Below, one piece after another: positions 27,428-33,982 of a stretch of 54,064 nucleotides of DNA; the first letter of the stretch is position 1; every line of letters starts with the position of its first letter. Made by a program: the position numbers and the translations under genes. Below the pieces are notes generated by a model that had not been told where the DNA came from, did no database searches, and was given only the letters and a program-made list of their open reading frames with translations. Source of the DNA: Thauera phenylacetica B4P (GTDB taxonomy: Bacteria > Pseudomonadota > Gammaproteobacteria > Burkholderiales > Rhodocyclaceae); the NCBI RefSeq assembly GCF_000310225.1, contig NZ_AMXF01000005.1:1-54064 (forward strand), given 5' to 3'.

Positions 27428-27991
27428 TTATGGGTTGTACCTATAGATATCTGGGGTCTTCTTACTCCCAACCATGAATCCACCATCCTGCAAGGCACTC
27501 TTAATGAGCGCCTTGTCCATCGGAACATGAAGCGTAGGAACTTTGCTCATCGAATCCCGGAGCACCGGAAGATTTTCCCACAGGTTCTTGACAGCCTGCT
27601 TCAATGATCCACCGATAAGCAGGCTTTCCTTGGTGGAATATTCAGGGTAGACGACGATGACGGGTAGCCCCTGGTCGTTGATCCCGTAGTCGATTTCTTC
27701 TCGGAGGGCACGGGAGTTGGTCGTGATCGAACTCAATATGAGGATGATGTTCTTCGAGTTCCGAAGGCGTTCCCTAAGTCTCGGTTTCAGGGTGTATTCC
27801 CAATCGCTGCCATCACGGACACTGTATGTTTTATCGTGCGAATCGACGAAGGGGAACGTCGCATCAGCGCCTTTCCACATCCGCAGGACATTATAATACT
27901 GAAAATCTTTTGTCGCATTGGCGCCCAGCGAGCTGGGATTGAATGGCTCTGCAACATAAAAGGCGGTGTAGTTTCCATTTCTATATGCCAT
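27428..27991 (-). CDS. thsB: Thoeris TIR-like protein ThsB
   Basis: I choose ATG 27991 (MAYRNGNYTAFYVAE), preceded by GAGAAG. A TTG at 28003 overlapping the XRE stop is possible. The 187-residue product matches the ThsB/DUF1863 TIR-like domain: NYTAFYVAEPFN at the first strand, WEYTLKPRLRERLRNSKNIILILSSITTNSRALREEIDYGI in the centre with the conserved Glu, and PVIVVYPEY. ThsB senses phage infection and uses NAD+ to make the signal read by ThsA. It is downstream of and coupled to the XRE gene. Confidence 0.88.
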   Translation of the reverse strand: MAYRNGNYTAFYVAEPFNPSSLGANATKDFQYYNVLRMWKGADATFPFVDSHDKTYSVRDGSDWEYTLKPRLRERLRNSKNIILILSSITTNSRALREEIDYGINDQGLPVIVVYPEYSTKESLLIGGSLKQAVKNLWENLPVLRDSMSKVPTLHVPMDKALIKSALQDGGFMVGSKKTPDIYRYNP

Positions 27992-27999
27992 TGCGCTTC

Positions 28000-28290
28000 T
28001 CAATCTCCATCTGAATTCAATACCGCCTCAAGTTCACGGCGCACCTGCGCCAACAACTCCTCGGCCTTGCTCGTGCTGTCCCCGGCATAGGCCAGCGTCA
28101 GCAGCGTGAGCGGATGCACTTCCATGACCTTGCACAGCTCGGCCAGCTTGTTCAAGGTCGGGCTTTTAAGGTCGCGCTCAAGGGTGCTCATGTAGGTGCG
28201 GCTCGACACGTCCGAAAACGCTTCTTGGCTCAAGCCCCGCGCTTTTCTGACCGTCTTCAACGCCTTCGCCAATGAGTACCGAGCCGCCAC
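28000..28290 (-). CDS. XRE-family HTH regulator of the Thoeris genes
   Basis: The 96-residue product starts at GTG 28290 (MAARYSLAKALKTVRKARGLSQ). A Cro/C1-type HTH covers residues 8-62 (LSQEAFSDVSSRTYMSTLERDLKSPTLNKLAELCKVMEV). The C-terminus is a short Glu-rich helix. The stop is 9 nt from the thsB ATG, so the three genes form one unit. Palindromic CTATAG sites at 28331-28354 upstream are likely operators. Thoeris systems do not usually carry a regulator gene, so this is a local arrangement. Confidence 0.85.
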   Translation of the reverse strand: MAARYSLAKALKTVRKARGLSQEAFSDVSSRTYMSTLERDLKSPTLNKLAELCKVMEVHPLTLLTLAYAGDSTSKAEELLAQVRRELEAVLNSDGD

Positions 28291-28330
28291 CTATGGTTTC
28301 CCTTCGAAAACCAAGATGACAGCTTATTGC

Positions 28331-28354
28331 GCTCTATAGAGCTACAATCTATAG
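28331..28354. promoter_or_regulatory. Putative XRE operator with two CTATAG boxes
   Basis: GCTCTATAGAGC (28331-28342) is a perfect 12-bp palindrome. A second CTATAG lies at 28349-28354, with centres 15 bp apart. A -10-like TATAGT (28350-28355) with TTGCGC 17 bp upstream faces the DUF2958 gene. On the other strand TGAACA and TATAGA, 16 bp apart, face the XRE gene. Both would be covered by a bound XRE dimer. Confidence 0.6.
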
Positions 28355-28533
28355 TGTTCATCTTATGTTATTTTCCGGTTTCGTGACTTTACGGAAATCC
28401 GCATCGGCGGGTTCCAGCAAAGCCACGCAAGCGCATCCGTGCTTGAGCACGAAGGCGCAAATCCGGTTTCGCGGTTCTGCGCTTCGGCGTGAAACCGCAT
28501 CCGTGCATCATTGGACTTGTGGGATTTCCGACC

Positions 28534-28884
28534 ATGCCCCAGCCACTTGCCACCGACTCGGAGCGTGCGCAACTGCTCGCCAACGGCAAGGCCCGCGCCG
28601 CTGGCGAAACCATCGACCCGGTGCCTGTGGTTCGACTGTTCACGCCGGACGCGCATATAACCTGGCTATTGGCCGCGCTCGATCCCGCCGATGGCGACAC
28701 CGCCTGGGGTCTCATCGACCTGGGGATCGGGATGCCGGCGCAAGGCACCGTCAAGCTGTCCGAGCTGGCCTGTATCGTCGGGCCGCGCAAGCAGCCGGTG
28801 ATGCGCGATCTCTATTTCCAGCCCACGCGCACGCTGGCGGAATACACCCGACTGGCCGAGCATGACGGAGCTATCCCGGACTGA
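28534..28884 (+). CDS. DUF2958 protein, diverged paralogue
   Basis: The 116-residue product from ATG 28534 (MPQPLATDSERAQLLANGKA) aligns along its length with the protein at 19750: DPVPVVRLFTPDAHITWLLAALDP, LIDLGIGMP and the C-terminal RDLYFQPTRTLAEYTR. Identity is much lower than between 17097 and 19750, so this is an old paralogue or a separate acquisition. It lies downstream of the Thoeris insert and reads away from it. Function unknown. Confidence 0.88.
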   Translation: MPQPLATDSERAQLLANGKARAAGETIDPVPVVRLFTPDAHITWLLAALDPADGDTAWGLIDLGIGMPAQGTVKLSELACIVGPRKQPVMRDLYFQPTRTLAEYTRLAEHDGAIPD

Positions 28885-29208
28885 ATACGGCCGGCGGGAC
28901 GCCGCCTACTGTGACTTTTTCAGTCTGACGTCATGCCGGGACGGTCTCAATCGGCATTGTTGCGGCATACCCCAGTCAGTCTGATCCAAATAGTCATGAT
29001 CTCCTGCGCCTGCTGCGCCAGGCTGGCCTGTACGGCGTCCCACGATCGGGGCGCTGCCGCCGCAGCATTGAGACGGAAACCGCAGCGCTTCGGAGCCGAT
29101 CGGTCTTGCCAACGCCTATCCAACTTTTTCACCCATGACGTTCGGACGATGGCGATGTAGCACGTAGTCCTGACGCGGCGGCGATTCCTGTTCACAGGAG
29201 GAGGCGTC
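28885..29208. other. 324-bp intergenic region upstream of the DUF2285 gene
   Basis: No gene is supported. It contains a short GGCGG/CCGCC hairpin followed after 12 nt by TTTTT (28895-28922), which may end the DUF2958 message. The DUF2285 leader ends with CAGGAGGAGG before 29209. Short frames on both strands have no recognisable domain. Confidence 0.5.
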
Positions 29209-29982
29209 ATGGTCGATCCTCATCACGTCGCGCATTGGTATCCGACTGCGGCCTACCTGTACGTCTTGTGGCTGGACGCGCTCGCGCTGGCTTGGGAGTA
29301 CCTGCGCCGTCATCCCGATTACCGCCTTGACTGGCTGCGCCACCATCGCCGACCGGAAAGCACACAGCAAGCGGCGCATCGCTGGGGCCTGCGCCTGCTG
29401 GAAAATCCGGCGCTGGACGCGCGTGACGCGCATCCAGCCTGGTTGCCCGGCCATGCCGCTGTGGTGCAGCTCTATCCCGATGCCGATCCGCCACTCGATG
29501 CCACGGTTTTCGCGTTCTGGCGCATTCCCGGCCACAAGCAACTGCTCCACGACGGCAAAGGGCTGGCGCTGATCGCTCGCAGCCCAGGCCATTGCTTGCG
29601 CTTCGCGCTGGCGCCCGGCCTGGAAGACGGCATGGCCGTCGCCTATGCCCATCGCGGCGGTGCTGTTGCGCCTGCGCGCAGTCATTCGCTGGGCACGGCC
29701 CTATTCATCGTCAATTCCCGGCCAACGCCCGCCGCATTGCTGGAGCTGCACACCTTGCAGGCGCTCGACGCAACCCTTGCGGGCGCGTCCTTGCGCGAGG
29801 TTGGCGAAGGCTTATTCGGTGCGGATGCTGTGGCCGATTGGTACGCCGACGGAGGCCTGCGCTCCAAGGTGCGCCGCCTGGTGCGGCGCGGCGATGCGTT
29901 GATGCGCAACGGCTATCGCTGCCTAGCACAGCTTCCGCCGCTTGAGAAGGGCCGTTTCGAAGGCAACGCAAAACGACCCTGA
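29209..29982 (+). CDS. DUF2285-domain protein with DUF6499-like N-terminus
   Basis: The 257-residue product opens with HVAHWYPTAAYLYVLWLDALALAWEYLRRHPDYRLDW (about residues 6-42), the DUF6499-type module. The DUF2285 region follows in the C-terminal half, ending LRSKVRRLVRRGDALMRNGYRCLA. The family occurs just upstream of the HTH-repA-parA block in Tn4371-like ICEs and is thought to be regulatory. AGGAGGAGG precedes the start. The HTH gene follows after 83 bp. Confidence 0.88.
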   Translation: MVDPHHVAHWYPTAAYLYVLWLDALALAWEYLRRHPDYRLDWLRHHRRPESTQQAAHRWGLRLLENPALDARDAHPAWLPGHAAVVQLYPDADPPLDATVFAFWRIPGHKQLLHDGKGLALIARSPGHCLRFALAPGLEDGMAVAYAHRGGAVAPARSHSLGTALFIVNSRPTPAALLELHTLQALDATLAGASLREVGEGLFGADAVADWYADGGLRSKVRRLVRRGDALMRNGYRCLAQLPPLEKGRFEGNAKRP

Positions 29983-30065
29983 GCAGAAGGGCCGCGTCTT
30001 CTGAGACTGCCTCCATCCGGTTGCGCTGTGTGGCCGGGCGTTTTCAACCGATGGAGGTTCACACC

Positions 30066-30359
30066 ATGCGTCCCGCTCCCTTGCGGCCCTCTGCAACAGT
30101 TTCGGCCACTGCCTCGACCGCTGCCCCGCAGCCCCAACGCTATCTCACCAACGACGAAGCCGCCGAGTACCTGCGCCTATCGCCGCGCACGCTGGAAAAG
30201 CAGCGCGTGATCGGCGGCGGCCCGCGCTTTCGCAAGTTCGGCCGGCGCGTCATGTACGCCGTGGCCGACCTCGACACCTGGGCCGCCGACCGCAGTTTCG
30301 AGACGACCTCCGATCCCGAATACGCCGAGCACCACTCGGCCGACAGCCGTGCGCGCTGA
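30066..30359 (+). CDS. Excisionase-like HTH protein
   Basis: The 97-residue product has an N-terminal Pro/Ala/Ser linker. A MerR/excisionase-type HTH follows at about residues 25-72: RYLTNDEAAEYLRLSPRTLEKQRVIGGGPRFRKFGRRVMYAVADLDTWA. Such proteins act in excision control or transcription on ICEs. GATGGAGG precedes the start. The repA gene starts 26 nt downstream in the same direction. Confidence 0.9.
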   Translation: MRPAPLRPSATVSATASTAAPQPQRYLTNDEAAEYLRLSPRTLEKQRVIGGGPRFRKFGRRVMYAVADLDTWAADRSFETTSDPEYAEHHSADSRAR

Positions 30360-30385
30360 TCGACGGCGCGCGGCAGGCCATCGCC

Positions 30386-31243
30386 ATGTCCAGCACCGCG
30401 CTGCCCATGCGGCAGCGGCCGACGCAAGAGCGCGAACAGCTCGACCTGTTCCGCGCCTTGCCCGGCGACATGGCGCCGCGCGACAGCCAAGACCTGATGG
30501 CCTATCCGTTCTTCTCGCTCGGCAAATCCAAGCGGGTCAAGCCCATCGACTTCCGCGCGGGCAACGTCACGATCCGCGTGGAAGGCACGCAGGAGCACGG
30601 CATCGCCACAATCTGGGATGCGGACGTGCTGATCTGGGCTGCCTCGCAGATCGTGGAGGCGAAGGACGCGGGCCTGCGGCCGTCGCGGCTGATGCGCGCC
30701 ACGCCCTACGAGATCCTGCGCTTCATCGGGCGCGGCAAGTCGCTGCGCGACTACCAGCGCCTCAAGGCCGCGCTCGACCGGCTGCAATCGACCACGGTGG
30801 CCACGTCGATCCGCGAGACGACCGGGCGGCGCCTGCATCGTTTCTCGTGGATCAACGAATGGAAGGAGCTGGCCGATGCCAGCGGCACGCCGCTGGGCAT
30901 CGAACTGATTCTGCCGGACTGGTTCTATGCGGGCGTGCTCGACGCCGCGCTGGTGTTGACCATCGACCCGGCGTATTTCCGGCTCTCGGGCGGCATCGAG
31001 CGATGGCTGTACCGCCTGGTGCGCAAGCACGGCGGCAAACAGGCTTACGGCTGGCAGTTCGACTTTCGCTACCTGCACCAGAAATCGGGCAGTACCGCGA
31101 AGCCCTACGACTTCGCCTGCGACCTGCGCGCGCTCGTCGCGCGGCAGTCGCTGCCCGGCTACGTCCTGGGCATCGAGCGGATGCCGGACAACGGCATGGA
31201 GCTGCTGACGTTCCGGCCCGTGCCGCCGACGGCACTGGGATAA
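30386..31243 (+). CDS. repA: RepA-type replication initiator
   Basis: The 285-residue product is a plasmid RepA-family initiator: EREQLDLFRALPGDMAPRDSQDLMAYPFFSLGKSKR at the N-terminus. The winged-helix parts follow, with MRATPYEILRFIGRGKSLRDYQRLKAALDRLQSTTV and FRLSGGIERWLYRLVRKHGG. Such proteins open an iteron origin, and iterons lie immediately downstream. On an ICE this would allow replication of the excised circle and stable inheritance. parA follows. Confidence 0.9.
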   Translation: MSSTALPMRQRPTQEREQLDLFRALPGDMAPRDSQDLMAYPFFSLGKSKRVKPIDFRAGNVTIRVEGTQEHGIATIWDADVLIWAASQIVEAKDAGLRPSRLMRATPYEILRFIGRGKSLRDYQRLKAALDRLQSTTVATSIRETTGRRLHRFSWINEWKELADASGTPLGIELILPDWFYAGVLDAALVLTIDPAYFRLSGGIERWLYRLVRKHGGKQAYGWQFDFRYLHQKSGSTAKPYDFACDLRALVARQSLPGYVLGIERMPDNGMELLTFRPVPPTALG

Positions 31244-31267
31244 CTCCGGGAAAGCCTGTGGATGGTG

Positions 31268-31331
31268 TCGTGCTATCAGGCGTGCGGGGTATCGTGCTAT
31301 CAGGCGTGGGACTATCGTGCTATCAGGCGTG
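31268..31331 (+). repeat. Three 17-bp iterons of a putative oriV
   Basis: TCGTGCTATCAGGCGTG occurs exactly three times, at 31268-31284, 31292-31308 and 31315-31331, with 24- and 23-bp periods. They lie 24 bp after the repA stop. Such in-phase direct repeats are the expected binding sites for RepA. Confidence 0.85.
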
Positions 31332-31376
31332 CCGATCGGTCGCAAGCCCGCGCCAGTACTGGGTTTCCTCGCCCTC

Positions 31377-31405
31377 TAACTTCCCTAACTTCATTTCTCT
31401 AACTT
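31377..31405 (+). repeat. AT-richer TAACTT repeats, candidate unwinding element
   Basis: TAACTT occurs at 31377, 31386 and 31400 in a stretch that is much lower in GC than its surroundings. It sits between the iterons and the DnaA-like box, the normal place for a DNA unwinding element. Confidence 0.5.
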
Positions 31406-31496
31406 TTAGTAGGAAAACGCCGCTGCGGTGGATAACCGCCACGCGGCAACAAACGCAGCAGCCAAAGCCCGGCTTTCCAGCATGGGGGGCCAGGCC

Positions 31497-32135
31497 ATGA
31501 TCGTCGCGCTACTCAACCAGAAAGGCGGCGTCGGCAAGACGACGCTCGCCACGCACATCGCCGGCGAGCTGGCGATGTGCGGCCAGCACGTCGTCCTGTT
31601 GGACGCCGACCCGCAGGGTTCATCGCTGGACTGGACGCAGCGCAGAAGCCAGCAAGGCTTGCCACGGCTGTTCAGCGCCGTGGGCCTCGCACGCGAAACG
31701 CTGCACCAAGAGGCGCCAGAACTCGCCAGGCGGGCCGATCACGTCGTCATCGACGGGCCGCCCAGGATTGCCGCCTTGGCGCGCTCCGCGCTGCTGGCGG
31801 CCGAGCGCGTGCTGATCCCGGTGCAGCCCAGCCCCTATGACTTGTGGGCCAGCGCCGAGATGGTGGCGCTGATCCGCGAGGCGCAGGTGTTTCGGCCGCT
31901 GCTCCGCGCAGCCTTTGTTATCAATCGGCGCGTCAGTACCACCGTGATCGGGCGCGAAGCGCGTCAGACGCTCGCCGACCAGCCGCTCCCCGCGCTGCGC
32001 GCGGAAGTACATCAGCGCATCGTGTTCGCCGACAGCGTGGCCGCTGGCCGGCTTGCACGCGAGACGGCGCCGGACAGCGCCGCCGCCCGTGAAATCACCG
32101 CGCTGGTCGATGAACTGCTGCGGTGGCCGACATGA
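31497..32135 (+). CDS. parA: ParA-family partition ATPase
   Basis: The 212-residue product starts MIVALLNQKGGVGKTTLATH, a deviant Walker A motif (KGGVGKTT). LLDADPQGSSLDW and HVVIDGPPR (Walker A' and B) follow. It lacks the N-terminal HTH of P1-type ParA, so it is a type Ib/short form. It is the first gene of an overlapping chain to the relaxase (ATGA joins). It would segregate or position the element. The upstream in-frame extension to 31428 has no ribosome-binding site and enters the origin region. Confidence 0.95.
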   Translation: MIVALLNQKGGVGKTTLATHIAGELAMCGQHVVLLDADPQGSSLDWTQRRSQQGLPRLFSAVGLARETLHQEAPELARRADHVVIDGPPRIAALARSALLAAERVLIPVQPSPYDLWASAEMVALIREAQVFRPLLRAAFVINRRVSTTVIGREARQTLADQPLPALRAEVHQRIVFADSVAAGRLARETAPDSAAAREITALVDELLRWPT

Positions 32136-32404
32136 CAGCGAAGCCACCCATACGCGCAAAGCGCGTCGGCATCGGCGCGCGCCCGCCCGCGAATCCGCAC
32201 GCCGAGGCGTGGATTCGCCAGGGCGACGCCGATGCACTCAACAAGGGCGACCTCTACACCGCGCGTCTGACCCTCGACATCACGCCCGCCATGCGGGCGC
32301 GCATCAAGGTGTCGGCCTTCACGCAAGGCGTGACCGTGGTTGACTTGCTGCGCAGCTTGCTGGAGCGGGAGTTTCCAGAACACCGCAAGGAGAACACGCC
32401 ATGA
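32132..32404 (+). CDS. Small ParB/CopG-like partner of ParA
   Basis: The ATG overlaps the parA stop (ATGA) and the stop overlaps the DUF2840 start. The 90-residue product has a disordered basic N-terminus, then DLYTARLTLDITPAMRARIKVSAFTQGVTVVDLLRSLLEREF. This fits a ribbon-helix-helix DNA-binding fold (short strand then two helices). Centromere-binding partners of short ParA proteins have this form. The partner role is inference. Confidence 0.8.
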   Translation: MTAKPPIRAKRVGIGARPPANPHAEAWIRQGDADALNKGDLYTARLTLDITPAMRARIKVSAFTQGVTVVDLLRSLLEREFPEHRKENTP

Positions 32405-32946
32405 CCGCATCCGCTTCATCTGCCAACGTGTCCGCCGCTGGCGCGGCCACGGCTGCGCTCGCAGCACCTTCCGGCCAACCTGCCAGCGCGCCGCTGACGC
32501 GCGTGGCGCTGGCCTACATCGAACCGCGCTTCAAACTCTACCTGCGCTTTGGCGAACCCGCGCGCACGCACCGGCTCGACCGCTGGCGGCGCAGCGCCGT
32601 GTTCCTGCCGAACGCGGTTTTGTGCCGCGTCCGCTGGCAGGCCAACGACTACGGCACCGTGCGCTGGCAGCTCATGGTGATGCAGGCTTGCACGCCGTTC
32701 GATGCGGCGCAGCGCATCCCCGGCGTGCAGCCGGGCGCGCGCCTGCTGCTGCACGCCGAGGGTGACAACCAGGTGCGCCCCGTGCTGGAGCGCATCGACG
32801 CCATCGAGGCGCTGGGCATTGCGCCTGTCGGCGCCTCGCCCGCGTACTGGCGCACGCTCGCCAACCGCCTCGCCGCGCGCCTGCCGCTGCCCGAATACAC
32901 CGCCGAGCGGCACGCCGCCTGGCTGATCGGGAGGGCGCTGCCATGA
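32401..32946 (+). CDS. DUF2840-domain protein
   Basis: The 181-residue product has a low-complexity Ala/Ser start, then TRVALAYIEPRFKLYLRFGEPARTHRLDRWRRSAVFLPNAVLCRVRW, the DUF2840 core. It ends LPEYTAERHAAWLIGR. It is a marker gene between parA and traF in Tn4371-like ICEs; the function is unknown. Start and stop overlap neighbours by 4 nt each. Confidence 0.92.
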   Translation: MTASASSANVSAAGAATAALAAPSGQPASAPLTRVALAYIEPRFKLYLRFGEPARTHRLDRWRRSAVFLPNAVLCRVRWQANDYGTVRWQLMVMQACTPFDAAQRIPGVQPGARLLLHAEGDNQVRPVLERIDAIEALGIAPVGASPAYWRTLANRLAARLPLPEYTAERHAAWLIGRALP

Positions 32947-33542
32947 CCGCCGTTTCTACTGCCAGCACCGCATCGCGTGCTCGCCCGCGACCCCGCGCAC
33001 GTTTGCGCACCCGCATCGTGCTGGCGGGCCTGTCCGCCTGCGGCCTCGCTGCGCTGGGTTGGGCGTCCTTCGCGCATCCGCTGCCGCGCCTGATCTACAA
33101 CCCGTCCGACAGTGTGGCGGTCGGCTGGTATCGCGTCGATTCGCTGGACCACGGTGCCGGCTCGCTGCCACGTCCTTTGTCCGTGGGCAGCATCGTGCTG
33201 ACCACGCTGCCGCCAGAGGCTGCCGCGCTGGCCGCGCAGCGCGGCTACCTGCCGGCGCGCGTGCCGCTGCTCAAGCGCGTGGGCGCTGTCGCTCCGCAGG
33301 AGGTGTGCATCACTGGCCGCATCGTCCGCATCGACGGCCTGCCTTCGGCCACCGTGCTGCCCGCTGACCGTTGGGGCCGGCCGCTGCCATCCTGGCAGCA
33401 ATGCCGTCTCCTTAATTCCGGCGAACTGTTCCTGCTCAGCGTGACCAACCCGGCATCGTTCGACAGCCGGTATTTCGGGCCGGTCAGCGTATCCGCCGTG
33501 ATCAGCGTCGCGCATCCGGTCTGGCTGGAGTCTCGCCCATGA
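32943..33542 (+). CDS. traF: Conjugal transfer peptidase TraF (S26 family)
   Basis: The 199-residue product has an N-terminal membrane helix (about residues 23-42, RIVLAGLSACGLAALGWASF). The S26 catalytic serine follows, Ser55 in YNPSDSVAVGWYR, and Lys111 in VPLLKRVGA. TraF of RP4 processes and cyclises TrbC pilin, so a trb cluster should exist on the intact element. The start overlaps the DUF2840 stop and the stop overlaps the next ORF start. Confidence 0.93.
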   Translation: MTAVSTASTASRARPRPRARLRTRIVLAGLSACGLAALGWASFAHPLPRLIYNPSDSVAVGWYRVDSLDHGAGSLPRPLSVGSIVLTTLPPEAAALAAQRGYLPARVPLLKRVGAVAPQEVCITGRIVRIDGLPSATVLPADRWGRPLPSWQQCRLLNSGELFLLSVTNPASFDSRYFGPVSVSAVISVAHPVWLESRP

Positions 33543-33982
33543 TGGCCGCCGATTCGCTGCACGTTGCCGTGCATCTCATCGTGCCATCGGGCGTGCCGAT
33601 CCGGTGGCTTTCCGCATGTCGTCGCGTGTGCAGTGCGAGCGCATCCGCGCTGCACTTCGCGCTGCCTTCCCATGTGCAGGCGTCTTGCCTCGAATGCGCC
33701 CGGCCTATGGCCGTCGCCGCGTTCGCCGGCGCGCTGGCTGCTCGCGCAGTAGCGCCGCCGGGCAACCGCTGCCCGAAGCGCCAGCGAGGGGCAAAGGCGG
33801 AAGGCAAGACAAAAGGACGCGGCACCGGGCCGCGTCGAAAGCCAGTCTGCACATGGGGGTGGCGCGGCACACAGCGGCTTCGCCGCCGTGCCGCTTGTGG
33901 CGCGAGGCCCGCGCCAATGCGGGTGTGTCCGCGTGCTTTGCACGACCGGACACGCCAGAGCTTGCAGGGAGCACAGCCATGA
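33539..33982 (+). CDS. Coupled ORF between traF and the relaxase
   Basis: A 147-residue frame starts by ATGA overlap with traF and ends by ATGA overlap with the relaxase start at 33979, exactly like its neighbours. The protein is unusual: rich in Arg, Cys and Ala, with CLEC and several basic runs (KRQRGAKAEGKTKGRGTGPRRK). No known domain. The overlaps argue for translation; the composition argues against a stable fold. The frame may serve only to carry ribosomes to the relaxase gene. Confidence 0.4.
   Translation: MMAADSLHVAVHLIVPSGVPIRWLSACRRVCSASASALHFALPSHVQASCLECARPMAVAAFAGALAARAVAPPGNRCPKRQRGAKAEGKTKGRGTGPRRKPVCTWGWRGTQRLRRRAACGARPAPMRVCPRALHDRTRQSLQGAQP
33922..33956. other. Large stem-loop just upstream of the relaxase gene
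   Basis: GTGTCCG CGTGC, loop TTT, GCACG AC CGGACAC: a 12-bp stem with a 2-nt bulge, extended by GG/CC and one wobble pair. It ends 22 bp before the relaxase ATG. It could be part of an oriT or an RNA structure controlling relaxase translation. No known nic consensus was recognised beside it. Confidence 0.6.

Larger units (their letters stand above)
31258..31435. other. DnaA-box-like sequences flanking the iterons
   Basis: GGTGGATAA at 31427-31435 matches 8 of 9 positions of the DnaA box TGTGGATAA. TGTGGATGG at 31258-31266 matches 7 of 9. They bracket the iterons and the AT-rich tract. Each match alone is weak. Confidence 0.5.

Noticed and set aside
31244-31331. Three direct repeats read as a CRISPR array
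   Set aside because: The repeats are 17 bp with 6- to 7-bp gaps. This is an iteron pattern, not repeat-spacer.
33383-33399. Hairpin with CATCCTG inside traF as a nic site
   Set aside because: It resembles the IncP nic core, but the base after the cut position is G and not a pyrimidine. It lies within a conserved coding region, so coincidence is likelier.
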